A DNA stretch of 64,000 nucleotides. It comes from Semisulcospira habei. Its lineage: Eukaryota > Mollusca > Gastropoda > Semisulcospiridae. Position 1 is the stretch's first letter, and each line of letters starts with the position of its first letter. The notes beneath the pieces are model-generated. The model saw only the letters and a list, made by a program, of their open reading frames with translations. It did no database searches and had not been told where the DNA came from. This document shows positions 22,966 to 35,019 of the stretch, piece by piece. The stretch spans positions 126,479,620 to 126,543,619 of the forward strand of contig BTPG01000005.1 of the NCBI GenBank assembly GCA_036245525.1. The letters are read 5' to 3'. The translations under genes and the position numbers were made by a program.

Positions 22966-25560
22966 CATGTGCACCTTGCGTGCTCCAACTGTGTATGGTG
23001 GGATTACCTTTTTGTGAACTCGACTCACTTGGGATTATGTTGGATGTGCGCTACTACCTGTGTGGTCTTTATAAAAATTTTAAAAAAAGAGAAGGGTATT
23101 GGATTACCTTCGATTTCTGAGGATTTCATGGTGGTTGGCTTCTGCGGATTACTGGGTCTCGGGACATGACATGGTAAAGCTTCGGTTACTGCCTCAGCCG
23201 ACGATTTACCGGGCGGCGGCATTGACCGGAGACTGTGTATGCGACCAACCGGGAGCTCAGACCCTCACAAGGAGGTTCCATGCACTCGCGCCGGCCTTTG
23301 TCTGTCTTAAGTTACAATACTCAATGAGGACCCGCACCAGTTGTGGCGCTCCAGTGGCCTAGCGGTGCGCACGATGTCGGCCTACCCTGCTCGGGCTGCA
23401 CCTCCAGTCGGACTGGCATCTAATGCATGACGTGAGAGGAGGAAAGATGGTCGCAGGTTTGGGCGTTTACCGGACTGAGAGACCGGCACGCAACCCCACA
23501 GCAACCACAGCCATGAAAGTATCGCAGAGGAAGGCCACCTCAGACATCGTGAGCTTATCGGCGCAAAAAGGGACCTGCTGCCCCCACCGGTAACTCAGAC
23601 AGAGCTGCTCCACCTAAAGTGGTATAAAGAGCCTTAAAGCAGCCGACGAGACTTGCCATCCCATCTAGCACCAAGAGTTCTTTCGGCCAGGGATATGCCA
23701 TGACCGGGTTTGTCCCCCACGGATATACAGGCATTGAGAGCTCGGTCCCCCCGCAAAAAAATTTTGGGCCGCTCACATGCCCATTAGGAAAACAAAGAGC
23801 CCAGGCAGCAGAAGCGGCAGACCACCCCTCAGAGACGACAGCGCCCTCTTGCCGTAGGCCAGACCAGCGCCTGGACAGGGCCGCACCAACGGTGCACCTC
23901 TTAGAGCAGGATAGGAAATTAAGCCACCTACAGACAGGCCATGAACAAAGACTTCGGGGGACCGAGACTGAGAACGGAGCCACAGGCGGGAGATGGTTCT
24001 CAGTCAGCGCAATCTACCGAGTCCGAAACCCACCACGGGTAGGAAGGAAGCTCGGTCTGTCATTACAGCTGATGAGACGTGTTCCTCGTTGAGGTCACGC
24101 CCCCGAAGAACCACCCCCTGACGGGGCAGGCCACAAACACACTCCGGGGGCCTGAGACAAAGTAAAGAATTAAAAAGGAGAGAGAAAAGAGAGAGAGTGG
24201 AGCCACAGACGGGACGAGGTCCACCGTCAGGGCAGATCCACCGAGACTGAAGCCCGCCACAGAGAGGAAGCAAGCTCGGTCAAGTATTACAGCTGACGAG
24301 ATGTGGTTCCTCATCGTGGGCGGACCCCGGATCAAAACAACCCCCCGCTCTAGGAGCAGTGAGAGGGGACACCCAGCGGTCTCGATCCACACGCCACACG
24401 GGGACGAAGTCTACACGTTCGTGAGAGCGTCCGCAGCAGAAGGGGACAGGGCGCTGCAGATACGCCACGTCAGCAACGTCTACATTTCCTGCTCCTCCTC
24501 GCCGGATCGGCGGACAAATTCGGGCTCGACGCAGCGGCGGAGCTCTTCACGACACCGGACCTCCGAGGCACCCTCCAGGAGCAGCCGATCTTCCGGCCGG
24601 ACCTGCGGGGACTGATCTTCCTTGAGGACTTGACGGCCTCGACATTGGCTTCGGGACCACTGGGATAGCAGCCGCAGGACGGAAGCAGTCTCCCTTCGGC
24701 ACCTGCCCAGCCCTCACCAGCGGTCCATGATGATTCATAGGAACAGACTCCCTCCGGGGGCTACGCTTCGGTCGGCGCTCAGACTGGCAGCGTCTCCCTC
24801 TTCACGGGCAGTGGCGGATGGCGAGGAGGCGCTCAGTCTACACTTGGAGGACTTGATGGCAGCGTTGGGCGTAGATGACAGACACCTGGCGGATGGTCAG
24901 CGCTCTCCACCTCCGCGGTCGATGCAGCCCCGGCATCGCAGACTCGCCGCTCCTTGGACGAGACGTCCCGGCTCATCGCATCATGCCTCACTCTGGACTA
25001 CTGCCCTCCATCTCCGCCCCAGAGAGGAAGGCCTCGGCGATGGTCGACGCACCGCGGCGGCCCCAAGCGCTTCAAGTCGCTCCCTCATCCGGCAAGCTCC
25101 CGGGATCTAGCGGAGGCGGTCGCAGCTCGCCAGTGACAAGACGGCTTCGGAGACCAGGGCTTCTTCACAGACTCCCCTTTGACCAGAGAGGATGGATGTC
25201 ATCTTGCGCCAGCGGTGGTTGGAGGTCACTCCCAGGCGTTTCCAGTGTCCTTTCAGCGGTGGGCTAGGAGGTGCTGATGCAGGCGGAGGTACCCCACAGC
25301 CATGGACGCTGATGCAAGGCTTGGACAGGACAGCTACCTTGGCCCGCTACCCCTTAGCGAGTGCGGGATTCCTCGAGATGACGATGCAGTCTGTGGTTGC
25401 GTGCTCGAGACCTACTGGGACCTCTCGGGGCGGCTTCCGCCAGCGGCAACCTGATGCGACGGGACGAACTGCTGGGATGTTGCCACGCCCTCCCAGCTTC
25501 GGTGAAGAAACAGTGGCACCAGGCTCCGCTCAGGGACACCCTACCTTGGGATCGACTTGG
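22966..25560 (+). pseudogene. DIRS copy C gag remnants
   Basis: The 5' part is hard to read. Between about 24730 and 25420, scattered frames match gag of copy E: SLHLEDLMAALGVDD, DETSRLIASCLTLDYCPPSP, KRFKSLPHPASSRDL and GLDRTATLARYPLASAGFLE. A ~145-bp unit occurs twice upstream (23976-24119 and 24199-24347), starting GGAGCCACAG, in the region where B and E also carry duplicated units. Confidence 0.7.
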
Positions 25561-26399
25561 CAGACGGCAAGGAGTCAGCGAAGCCCCCCCACCCGTGCGC
25601 TCGTGCGCTTTCCCGCACCCTCCACTGCCTGTTCCAGAGGCGCCCGGAAGCACCGGTCGGTGGGAGGTTAGCCCTCCACAGAGCGGAGATACAGCTATGG
25701 CAGGTCGAATCATGGTTCGTCGACGGTTACGGAGGACCAGAGGATCTCCTTCCAGTCGCCCCCTTCCTTGCAACTCTCCCCCCTGTGGACGCGATTACTG
25801 GGGATCGGCTCAAGGCGACAGCGCTGCGCGGCGTGGTGAGAACCCTACTCCAGGAGGAGGCCACGGAGGTGGTCTCGCGTCCCGACCCTCCAGCATGCTA
25901 CAGTCGGCGCTTCCTGGTCCCCGAACCCAGAGGTAAGTGGCGCCCAGTTTCGACCTGTCGGCGCTATACAAGTACTTCAGCCCCGAGCTTCAGGATGGAT
26001 ATGGCCAGAGCACTGAGGGGGCGGTGCGACCCCATGATTTCGCTGTGACCCTGGACCTAGCAGACGCATATCTTCACGTATCCTTCCTTCCGGCGGCGTG
26101 GTGTGACCTACTCTTCGCGGGGTGCTGTGGCAGTTCGGACCCTACCCTTGGACTTAACCTCAGCCCGGGGGTTCCCTCCAGGGACGTTCGACGGAGTTGT
26201 CTCAAGGACGCAAGCCACTCGGGCAGGGGAGCACACCTGTGGCTTGGAGTGTCACAGCCTTGGGCAGCTAGACGGGGGAACCCGCCTCTACCTCCGAGAC
26301 CTATCCGGCCAGCGCGACTACCTGGCCCTAATGGGGGACATCTCGGCAGCGCAGCACTCCCTCCCGGCGCCACAGGCGCCATGGGTAACTCCTAGCTAA
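25560..26399 (+). pseudogene. DIRS copy C RT fragment fused to YR C-terminus
   Basis: VGGRLALHRAEIQLW, LLQEEATEVVSRPDPPACYS and FLVPEPRGKWRPV match the pre-RT and RT start. DLADAYLHVSFLP and GLNLSPG follow. From about 26250 the frame encodes GTRLYLRDLSGQRDYLALMG and AAQHSLPAPQ, the end of YR with its Tyr. The YLDD motif and the YR His-x-x-Arg box are absent. Confidence 0.8.
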
Positions 26400-27345
26400 C
26401 ATTGTCGGGAGTGGTGCGCAGGGACGGGCCTCGATATTTAATGAGCGGAGCGCTCGGGCGTGGGAAAGGAGTACCAAGATTGCGGCACCCTCCTCCTATT
26501 CGCCATTCTACCTAGTAGTAGTAATGTCATCAGTAATGATTTTGAGAAAATAAATGGATTTTTCTATAAAATGTATTTTTTCGAAAAATACCGATGACTC
26601 AGAGGTCCCTTCTTCCTACCCCGCTTGCCGCAGTAGAGCTAACCCTCAGAGACCAGCAGGAAAGGGTGAGTGCGCCACCGGATAGGGAAGTACGGGAGGC
26701 TTCTCGGGGTGTCCTGGTAACGACACCCCAGTGTTGCCTCCCCTGTTGTGAGGCACACAATGAGTTTTTGGGGCTAAAATTGGTATGCTAAGCGAAGCTT
26801 CCTAGTAGTAATGTCATCGTAAGTATTTTGCGAAAAGATAAAGCTTAGTGCGTCAGAGTAAAAAGGTTTACGTCAGTCAGACACAGAGCTCAGAACACTT
26901 GTGCGTCAGAGGTGGCTTTAGAGGGTCAGATATGCACATTTCTGTGTAATAATCATCACTGCCATGTCTTGTAGTGTACAGGGTTGATTTGATGAGAAAT
27001 ATGTATTTTTCTGTAAAAGATATTTTTTTAACAAATACTTACCGATGGCATTACTGTATGGAATATACCCTTTAGCTTACCGATTTTAGCATAAGAGCCC
27101 TTTGTGTGTACCTACATGACAAGGGCTGCAACTCTAGGGAGTTGTAACCAAGTAGCTGGGTAGTCTCCCCTCCCTCCATCCAGTCATGTGAGCAGTGAGT
27201 TCTCGCCAGTCTTACTCTTAGCGTAGTGGCGTCGGCAAGGTGGGAGGGCCCTATGAGTAATGCCATCGGTAAGTATTTTTCGAAAAAATATCTTTTACAG
27301 AAAAATACATTTTTTCCTCTAAATCCTTACTGATGGCATTACTAT

Positions 27346-27860
27346 CTATCTATCTATCTATATCCTGTAGTCTTGCCGACCGTTGGGGCACCACTGATGA
27401 CTTAACAACCAGCTCCCTCCATTCCTGTCTGTTCTCTGCCATTTTTAGCTTATCGCCCAGCCTCAGTCCTGTCCACTCTGAGATATTGTCCTCCCATCTT
27501 TTCCTCTGTCTTCCTCTCCTTCGTCCTCCTTGCACAGTGCCTTGCAGGATTGTTTTGGCAAGCCCCGCTGAACGCGTGACATGCCCATACCACTTCAGTT
27601 TGCGTTTTTTCATAATGGCTAATAGGTCTTCTGCTTCCCACTTCCTCGTTTGTGATGTGATCTCTGACTTTGAAAACATCTCATTTCAGTGGCTTGTATC
27701 CTCCTATCACGGTCTGCTGTGAGGGTCCATGACTCACAGGCATACAAGAACACTGAGATGACTAAGGAGCGCATCAGTCTGATCTTAGAGCAGAGCGTGA
27801 TGTTTCTGTCCTTCCATATGGTCTTCAAAACCCCGCTACTGCAAAAGCTTAGCCTTGTGG
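27346..27860 (-). mobile_element. GATA-tailed RTE-like LINE, 3' fragment, copy 1
   Basis: The - strand encodes SLVISVFLYACESWTLTADR, then KRKLKWYGHVTRSAGLAKTI and RRKRWEDNISEWTGL-type sequence, ending RSARLQDIDR next to a TATC/GATA run at 27346-27361. The same 3' end and tail occur on the + strand at 40008-40589. 5' truncated, with a frame break near 27670. Confidence 0.88.
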
Positions 27861-27878
27861 GACAACTTCCCAACGATT

Positions 27879-28760
27879 TCAGCTAAGGGATACCTGTGGC
27901 ACGTGAGGCGCCCAAAAGGAGTGTTGCACTGATGAGATGTCTCCGACGAGTGTCAGGTCCTCTCGTTGGCGGAGAGGTCTCGGAGATAGAACGCGGGCGA
28001 AGGTGGACTCTGCTCGCCACCCGCCCAGCGTAACGAAGTCTCTGACTGCGCAGCTGTCTTCGAATGCGATGCTGGCGGAGACCGCTCTGACTTCACGTGC
28101 CCGTATCTGCAATCTCTTCGCCCCCTCTGGGGCAGTGGAGCAGATGAGCCATGGCAGCCAGGAGGATACCTTCTGGCGGAGATGTCAGTCCGGCCCGGGG
28201 CCAAGTGTAGGAAGAGGCAAGTGCGGCCTCTCCTGATGGGCATTACCCTTGAGGTGTACCTCTAATGCTGGTACCGGGTCTTGCAGTAGGGATGGCAGGG
28301 ACCGGTCACACCCGTTGAACGGAAGTAGACCCACCACCTTGGCGTGGCAAAGGGGAGTCTATTCCTGGCCAAGAATGAGGGTTGGGCAGGAGGTGTACCG
28401 ACGCAGTGGCCCTGAACTGTAGGCAAGCTGGGTCCGAGACAAGGAATGCAGCTGGCTCCCTCTGCCATGCCGACTGAAGGGCCATGTGAGATGGTCGATG
28501 AGTCTCAGTCATCCCTGCTGGAGGACCATCTGAGACTGAGCAGGCCCTCCTGGCCACGCTATGTGAGGCCATCTACTGGGAGGGGTACTGCGTCTCTCCC
28601 ACAGTCACTTGACTCAACAAGTCGTTCTCAGATCTGGTAGGCACAAGTGTCTATGGGAGACTGTCACCATGGAGAGGAAGCCTCTGATGGTGATCAGGGC
28701 CCAGTTATGTTCCCTGAACAGCCACAAGAAGAACTCGGCGAGCTACTGCGAAGTCCGTGC
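27879..28760 (-). pseudogene. DIRS copy D tyrosine recombinase
   Basis: The C-terminal frame (28112-27879) reads RAREVRAVSASIAF, with Arg in place of the catalytic His of the His-x-x-Arg box. It then reads FARVLSPRPL, where the nucleophile Tyr is lost; another frame gives FYLRDLS. Upstream frames hold SDPACLQFRATASVHLLPNP but the first Arg box is disrupted by extra sequence. Inactive. Confidence 0.8.
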
Positions 28761-30000
28761 CATAGGGGAGAGGCGCTCGGCCTCGCACCAGGCCTGTAGG
28801 ACCCTCCACTTGCCTTCATACACCTGGTGGGTGGACTGTCTACGGGCTGCAGCGATCGCCTCCACTGCTGCATCCGAGAAACCTCGAGCTGAGAGGGCAT
28901 GCTGCACAACCTCCAGACGTGAAGAAGAAGCCTCTCCGGGCAAGGGAGGAATAGATCCTGCCTGGGCTGCTTGAGCATCGTGCGCGACATGGTAAGCCGG
29001 AAAGGAAGGTCCGTGGCCAGGCTCAAGAGGTCCGTCGTCCAACTCCTGTTCCAACTGAACAGGGCAACGAGGAGTAGGACTGTCCCCGCAGCTTCAAAAT
29101 GATCTTGGGCACCAGTATAGAGGGAGAATAGGCGTAGGCCACAAGGCCCTCCCACGAGACTGACAGAGCATCCACTGCCCAGATGAGCGGGTCCGATGAG
29201 GGTGAGCGGGTCCGGAACAGGCAAGACAAACAGCGGGAGCTGCCGGTTCCACCTGGTCGCAAAAAGGACCAGCATGGGAGTCTCCCAGTGTGAACAGATC
29301 GTCCGGAAGCTGTCCAGTTGGAGGGACCATTCGGTGGGAGGAGCTGTCCCTGCCAAGAAAGGGAGTCCACGAGAATATTAGGTGGCCCGGGATGTGTCGT
29401 GCTCGTAGAGAGATCCCCGGATCTCTGCCCCACAGGAAGATCTGATACAGTAGCAAGCAGAGGGACAGGGACCGCGTACCGCCTTGCATCTGGATGTAGG
29501 CTACCACAGTTGCATTGTTGGACAGGATCAGGACCACCTGGTCACGGAGCCGCGATTCCCAGCTGATGAGCAGCAACCAGATGGCCTTGAGCTCAAGCCA
29601 GTTGATATGTCTGCCTTGAAGTTCTGCCAGCCACCGACCCGAGACGGCGCTGAATTCCAGCAGTAAGTGCGCTCCCCATCCGACGAGGCTTGCGTCCGTG
29701 AAGAGAGACAGCTGAAGCGGGGGAGTGAAAAGAAGGACTCCCGTCACCAACTACGCCTGGTACTTCCATCTGTGCAGGTGAAGCCAGATCAACAGCGGGA
29801 CTGGGATCCTGGCGGCGAGATCTCCGGAGGATGGACGCCAGTGGAGCATCAGATGCAGTTGGAGCGGGCACGAGTAGAGAGATCCACTGCCGCGCTGATC
29901 AGGCCCAAGAGCTGGAGCCAAGTCCTGGCCGGAACTGCATCAGCTAGAGCTGCCTGTGAGCTAGGGATGCCAACTTCAGGATCCGCGCCTGTGGTAGAGG
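28760..30000 (-). pseudogene. DIRS copy D RNase H and MT-like region
   Basis: The frame 29750-29094 reads LFTDASLVGWGAHLL, HINWLELKAIW, LILSNNATVVAYIQMQGG (Asn for the Asp of the LSDN motif) and RARHIPGHL. Neighbouring frames encode the MT-like region (LPLFVLPVPDPLTL, AYSPSILVPKIIL) and the YR N-terminus (GFSDAAVEAIAAARR). Confidence 0.82.
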
Positions 30001-30009
30001 TACCTTGTT

Positions 30010-30700
30010 GAGGTAGGTCAGGAACTCATGCCCAGGTGGAGGAATCTGCGAGACGGAGTGAGGTCCGACTTCCCTTTGTTGACTATGAACCCGAGCCCGT
30101 GCAGGACCTCGAGGAGTGCGTCCCTGTCTCCTCTAGAGAAGCCACCACCTGATTCCTGAGAAGCAGGTCGTCGAGATAATTGGAGGTCGGGCTGGTGGAG
30201 ACTTGCCTGGCTCTGGCCACCACCGCGTCCATGATCCTCGTAAAGACCCATGGGCTGAGGTTGAAGCCGAAGGGCAGGGCACAAAACTGATAGACCACTC
30301 CGCGGAAGGCGAAGTGCAGGAAACGATGGGAGGTCGGGTGACTGGGTACGTGTAGGTACGTGTCCGAGAGGTCATGACTTATGGCGTAGTCCATCGGCTG
30401 CACCGAGGCCCGCAAGGCTCTTGCCGCTTCCATGCAGAAGGGAGGAGCTATGATGAACTTGTTCAACGCTGAGAGGTCTATCACCAGACGCGACATGCCG
30501 CCTGGCTTCGGGGTGACAAAAGCCGACTGTAGAATGCCGGGGAGTCGTGGCCAGCTACTATCTCCGTGGCGGCCTACTGGAGGAGGGCGGCAATTTCCCC
30601 CTGCAGAGTGTCCACCTTGCACTGGTCTGCCGGCATGCGCGTCCAAAGCGGGTACCGCCTCGGGAGGATTGCTGTCATCGCTAGAGCATGGATGTCTCAC
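30010..30700 (-). pseudogene. DIRS copy D reverse transcriptase
   Basis: The frame 30700-30083 reads RLVIDLSALNKFIIAPPF, DYAISHDLSDTYLHVPSHP, LPFGFNLSPWVFTRIMDA and NYLDDLLLRNQ, with both catalytic Asp residues. It shifts frame near 30110 before GFIVNKGKSDLTPSRRFLHL. Confidence 0.85.
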
Positions 30701-31160
30701 AAGCGACTCTCACTTGGCTGCTCCCAAAACTCCTCCCCTCCTCGCACCACCGCCTGCTTAGCCAAAGCGAGGAATCCGGCACACATGAGGGAATTCCGGA
30801 TCAAACATGCCGTAAGCTTCAGCCTGGGGGAAAAGAAGCATTGAGCCGGTTCTGCACCGCCTGCCTGTAGCTCCGCTTCCATGTCCACCGCATGGAGGGG
30901 GCAACCGAAGGCTTGAGAGTGACATTTCTGCCTGAACTTGATGTTGATGTCCGTAGGCCACCGCGAGTCAGTGAAGAAACCTTCCTCCCGCAGCCTGCCT
31001 TGCCGCAGATGCGTGTTAAAGGCATCGGCGAGGTCCCGAAAACCTGGCGGCTGAGGAAGAGACAAAGCGCTTTGCTTGGAAAGGTGCGTCCACTGAAGCT
31101 GTGGCTTTCCTCTTGAGCGGTGGGGCAGGCGGACATGCGTCCAACGGCCTCCATGTGGCG
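30697..31160 (-). pseudogene. DIRS copy D gag, C-terminal part
   Basis: LPQPPGFRDLADAFNTHLRQ, GFFTDSRWPTDINIKFRQ and LIRNSLMCAGFLALAKQAVV match gag of copy E (LPQPPGFSSLRDAF, FFNDSKWPTDLHMFFRQ). Frameshift near 31040. Confidence 0.8.
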
Positions 31161-31310
31161 TGGGTGGGTAGTCCCCTCAGTCCCTGACTGAGTGGGCTAG
31201 CAGAGGGGTGCCATCTTTGTCCAGGATTGGGACTTGATGTCAGCAGATATGTTGGTCAGTCTTTTTCACTGGTCCGGTTTTTAAGGAGCTGTGCTAACCC
31301 AGGTCCTACC

Positions 31311-32642
31311 ATGTTGGATTGGTCCTTAAAATTACTCGTGAGCTTTTGGTCCTTTGGTGGGCGGGGACCCCCGGGGGATGAATATCTAACATACTATAAT
31401 ATAGAACATACCAACAACAAAAAAACTGGCACCAAAGCGGCACACAGCCACTGACATTGACCTTGAGAATGATAGCGACTTCGATTGTGAGGAAGCGACG
31501 CCTCAGGCGTCGGCCGTCTGGCCTCGCTTTCTCATTATCCACAGCAAAGTTAAAGAGAAGCCTGTTTCCAAGCTGCACCCTTTCCTGGTAGGGGAGACCC
31601 TCAGGAGCCATGTTGGCAGGCCTGAAGCCCAGCGCCTCAGGTCTGGTGACTTGCTGGTAGAGTGCCGTACCCGGGCACACTCCAATGGGCTACTGAGGCT
31701 CTCCTCTATCGGAGACACTCCAGTGGAGGTCACTCCCCACAAAACGATGAATTCTTCTAGAGGAGTGATTAAAGATCAAGCATTGGCAGAACTGTCTGAA
31801 GATGAACTTGTACAGACCTTAAGTCACAGGGGGTGACCTACGTCAGGCGCTTCGTTACCAAACGAGGTGGTAGGGAGATCTGTCTCCCTACCATCATCCT
31901 GACGTTTGGCACCCCCACCACTCCTACTACCATCTGGGGAGGTTACTACTCCCTAAAAGTGAAAAAGTACGTCCCTCTCCCCCTCCGGTGCTTTAAGTGC
32001 CAAAAGTATGGCCATGGGCAGAAGACATGCCGCCAGGCAGAGGCTCTATGCGCCCGCTGCACTAAGCCCGGACACTCTGCTGAGTCCTGCCCAGCCATCC
32101 CCCTGTGTGTGAATTGCCAGGGGGCGCATATGGCTTCGGACAAGAAGTGCCCTCGTTGGATATCCGAGTGCAAGATTCAGCAGGTGCGTGTGGAGAAAGG
32201 GCTGTCCTTTGCGGACCTGGTTGATGGCCCTGGTGCAGCTGAGGCTGCGCCAAACTCAAATAACACCTTTGTGTATACTTTTAATGCTGCGGTGGCAGGC
32301 AAGCGCCTCACCAAAGACTTCTCTTGTCAAACCCTAACTTCTTGGTTGGGGGCGGAGCCTCGGATCCTCTCGCCCCTGGTGAGTAACCCTCCTCCGGTGG
32401 TGACGAGGAGCCAGGGAACGCAGAGGGCGGACGATACCGGTCCGGTGGCACCGCCTTCTGCTGCCCTTAAGCCTCAGCCCGCACCCAAGCCTGCCAATCT
32501 TACTACAAAAGCTTCTGGCTCTGGTCAGTCTTCTAAGGCTGCCAACTCTGGCGGCAGGAAAGCTGCCCTGGCCCAGAAGTCTAAGAAAGTTACGGGACCG
32601 CTGTGCACACGGGCCCAGAAGGGGGACAAAGGGGGACACTGA
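31311..32642 (+). pseudogene. I/Nimb-like LINE ORF1 (nucleic-acid-binding, CCHC)
   Basis: Starts at ATG 31311 (MLDWSLKLL). A run of A at about 31419-31425 shifts the frame, which then reads TDIDLENDSDFDCEEATPQ and WPRFLIIHSKVKEKPVSKLH. A second shift near 31829 leads to the frame 31833-32642. The knuckles are CFKCQKYGHGQKTC, CARCTKPGHSAESC and CVNCQGAHMASDKKC (Cys-x2-Cys-x4-His-x4-Cys or near variants). The C-terminus is Ala/Pro/Lys-rich and low in complexity. It would bind element RNA in the ribonucleoprotein particle. Confidence 0.82.
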
Positions 32643-32849
32643 TGTCCCCCTTCAAAATAAATATGCTGCATTGGAGGAGCAGATGGAGGGGGTGGAAGTT
32701 GTCATAGCTGGTGCTGTGGCAGCTCCTCCCTCCTCATTTCCGAGGAACCGGAGGAGGCCCGGGAGTCGACCCCCATCTGTTTCTTCGACTCCTTCCAAAG
32801 CACAGGAAAAGAGGGGAAAGAACTCTTCTCCTCCACATAAAACCTAATC
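32643..32849 (+). other. ORF1-ORF2 spacer of the I/Nimb-like LINE
   Basis: About 207 bp between the two LINE reading frames, without other features. Confidence 0.6.
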
Positions 32850-32928
32850 ATGTACTCTCTGCTTCAGTGGAATTGTCGTGGTTTTCACACCAACTTTGAA
32901 GAATTACATCTTCTAGTCAAGTCCTATA

Positions 32929-33743
32929 TCATTATCATCATTCAGTCCTCTTTGCGCCGTCTGGTGCTTGAGGCGACGGCAAGGGAACGCCACTTTTGTC
33001 TGTCAGCTGCTATTTTGGGTGCTGTTTGCAGAGTAAGGCCTCTGTTCTTGAGCTCTCGCTCCACGGTTCAGCGCCACGTCTCCTTTGGTCGCCCATGGTT
33101 TCTCTTCCCCTGTGGTGTCCATCTCAGTGCCACCCTTGGTAATAAGTCGGGTGACATTCTGCAAACGTGGCCTAGCCATCTCCATCTCCGTGTGGCGATG
33201 GTTTCAGCGATGCTGTCTGCGCCTGCTCTCTTCCGTAGTTCCTCGTTTGTAATCATGTTTGGCCAGAAGACCTTCATGATCCGTCGCAGGCACTTGTTCT
33301 GGAAGACTTCCAGTTGCGTTCCGTAGCAGTAGTGGATTTCCAGCACTCTGACCCATAGAGAAGGACACTCAGCACGTTACTCTTAAAAATACGAAGCTTG
33401 GTGTGGATGCTCAGGTTTGTAGTCCTCCAGATGGGTTTCAGCATTGCGAAGGCTTGGTTGGCTTTGCTGATTCTTGTGGTGATCTCCCTTGTGCAGTCTC
33501 CATCTGTGGTAACCTTGCTGCCCAGGTACGTGAACTCGTCCACCTCTTGCAGAGGTTGGTCATTGATGGTGATTGGGTCGCCCACTATGGTGTTCTTCCT
33601 CATGACTTGAGTCTTCCTAATGTTGACCCCGAGACCTATGGAGCTTGCTGACTGTGTCAACTGTTGTGTCTTCTGTTGCATGTCCTGGTTTCTGCTTGCC
33701 AGCAGCCCGATATCATCGGCGTAGTCGAGGTCATCCAGCATTG
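32929..33743 (-). mobile_element. RTE-like LINE fragment nested in LINE ORF2, 14-bp TSDs
   Basis: AGTCAAGTCCTATA at 32915-32928 is repeated at 33744-33757. The - strand encodes DDLDYADDIGLLASRNQDM (33741 down), YLGSKVTTDGDCTREITTR, LLYGSECW, then CLRRIMKVFWPNMITNEEL and RRWRWLGHVCRM in a second frame. This is the RT palm end and C-terminus of an RTE-like family different from those at 7296 and 40008. A frameshift lies near 33310. Confidence 0.92.
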
Positions 33744-33818
33744 AGTCAAGTCCTATAACCCCTCAGTAATATTTCTTCAGGAGACTTACCTGAAGACTTC
33801 CGACCCTGTCTCCTTTAA

Positions 33819-34159
33819 TTAGTTCCCAGGGTCACCCTGGTCAGCCCCACAGGGTGGGTTTTTCTCTCTATTCTGGGGCATGTGTTTCTGCCTACCCTTT
33901 GTCCATTCACCTGTATTTGCCTTTTTAAAACTCTCCCTACTGTCTGCACTGCCTGTAGCTCTTGATATTGGATGTGTGTTGCTAAATGGTCTTGGCTTTA
34001 TTTAGGCCCCATGTGTTAGGTTTATTTAATGTATTTGACCGGCTGGCGACATACATTCAATGTTCTGTTTAGTTTTTTTTTTTTCACAAGCAGTGCAGGC
34101 ACGTCCTGAGAAAGCCTTGTTGCTGTCGGGACGTTAAGCAATGTACAATCAATCAATCA
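33819..34159 (+). mobile_element. ATCA-tailed retroposon family, copy 4 (5' truncated)
   Basis: Starts at TTAGTTCCCAGGG and ends with ATCAATCAATCA. A 12-bp duplication TGTCTCCTTTAA lies at 33807-33818 and 34160-34171. It sits in the EN region of the I/Nimb-like LINE. Confidence 0.93.
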
Positions 34160-35019
34160 TGTCTCCTTTAATGGTTTTAATGCTATCCATAAAGGTTCTG
34201 ATTCGGAGAGACGCTCGGGTGGAGTGGCTCTTCTCATTAGCAACCAGTTTTTATATAGCCCCGTTCGTGTTGACACCTGTCTTTAGGCTGTCGCAGCTCG
34301 GGTTACCTTAAAGAAGACCATAACCATATGCAGTATTTACCTGCCACCATCCCTGCGGGTCTGTAGTAATAGTAGTAATGATATTTTTAACTTAGTAGAT
34401 CAGCTGCCCCCTCCCTTTATTTTCATGGGAGATTTTAACGGTCACGCTCACCTGTGGGGTAGTGACCACTATGATGGCAGAGGTCAGATGTTAGAAGATG
34501 TTTTTTCTCAACTTAACCTATCTGTTTTTAATGATGGCTCACCTACCTACTCTTTTCCAGGTTCAGGATCTAGTTCTGTTCTAGACCTCACTGTGTGATC
34601 CTTCTCTCATGCTGGACTTTGACTGGAAGGTTCAAGACGACCTGTGTGGTAGTGACCACTTCCCAGTAGTCCTGTCATCGGTCAGCTGTGGGGAGAATCC
34701 ACTGGTGGGGCGCTGGAATCTCAAGAAAGCTAACTGGCCTCTGTTCGCCTCCTTCTGTCAGTCTCGTTTTACAGAGGAGGTGGTCATGTCAGCTGAAGAA
34801 CCTGTTTCTTCTTTTACTACTATTTTGTTGGACGTAGCAGGTGAAACCATCCCTAAAACTTCCGCATCAGTCCCTCGGAAGCCGAGAGTACCATGGTTCA
34901 ATGAAGAGTGCCGCAAGGCCCAAAAAGCGTGCAAATCTGCTCGGCGACGTGCTTTCTGTAATTGTCGCAAGTGAATATTTTAACCTTTAAAAGACAGAGG
35001 GTGAAAGCCCGTTACATTT

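Larger units (their letters stand above)
22752..26839 (+). mobile_element. DIRS-type retrotransposon, copy C (internal deletion)
   Basis: Left end TTTATTTTCTCAAAATC; inverted repeat about 22765-22950, complementary to 26620-26825 (for example GGGGTGTCGTTACCAGGACA and its complement). The internal complementary region is at about 26505-26600. The RT frame near 26150 runs directly into the YR C-terminus near 26250, so RNase H, MT-like and most of YR are deleted. It is non-autonomous and heavily mutated. Confidence 0.9.
26991..31200 (-). mobile_element. DIRS-type retrotransposon, copy D (antisense, interrupted)
   Basis: The right end in reverse orientation lies at about 26991-27250, with the internal complementary region at 27255-27345 (GCCATCGGTAAGTATTTTTC and AAATACATTTTTT). 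It is cut by an RTE-like LINE (27346-27860). YR, MT-like, RNase H, RT and gag follow in order toward higher coordinates. The 5' part of gag and the left terminal repeat are not next to 31200, where an I/Nimb-like LINE starts. They may be displaced to 38535-39250. Confidence 0.9.

Noticed and set aside
23555..23983. 142-residue - strand protein
   Set aside because: Antisense to DIRS copy C gag remnants; no motif and no support.
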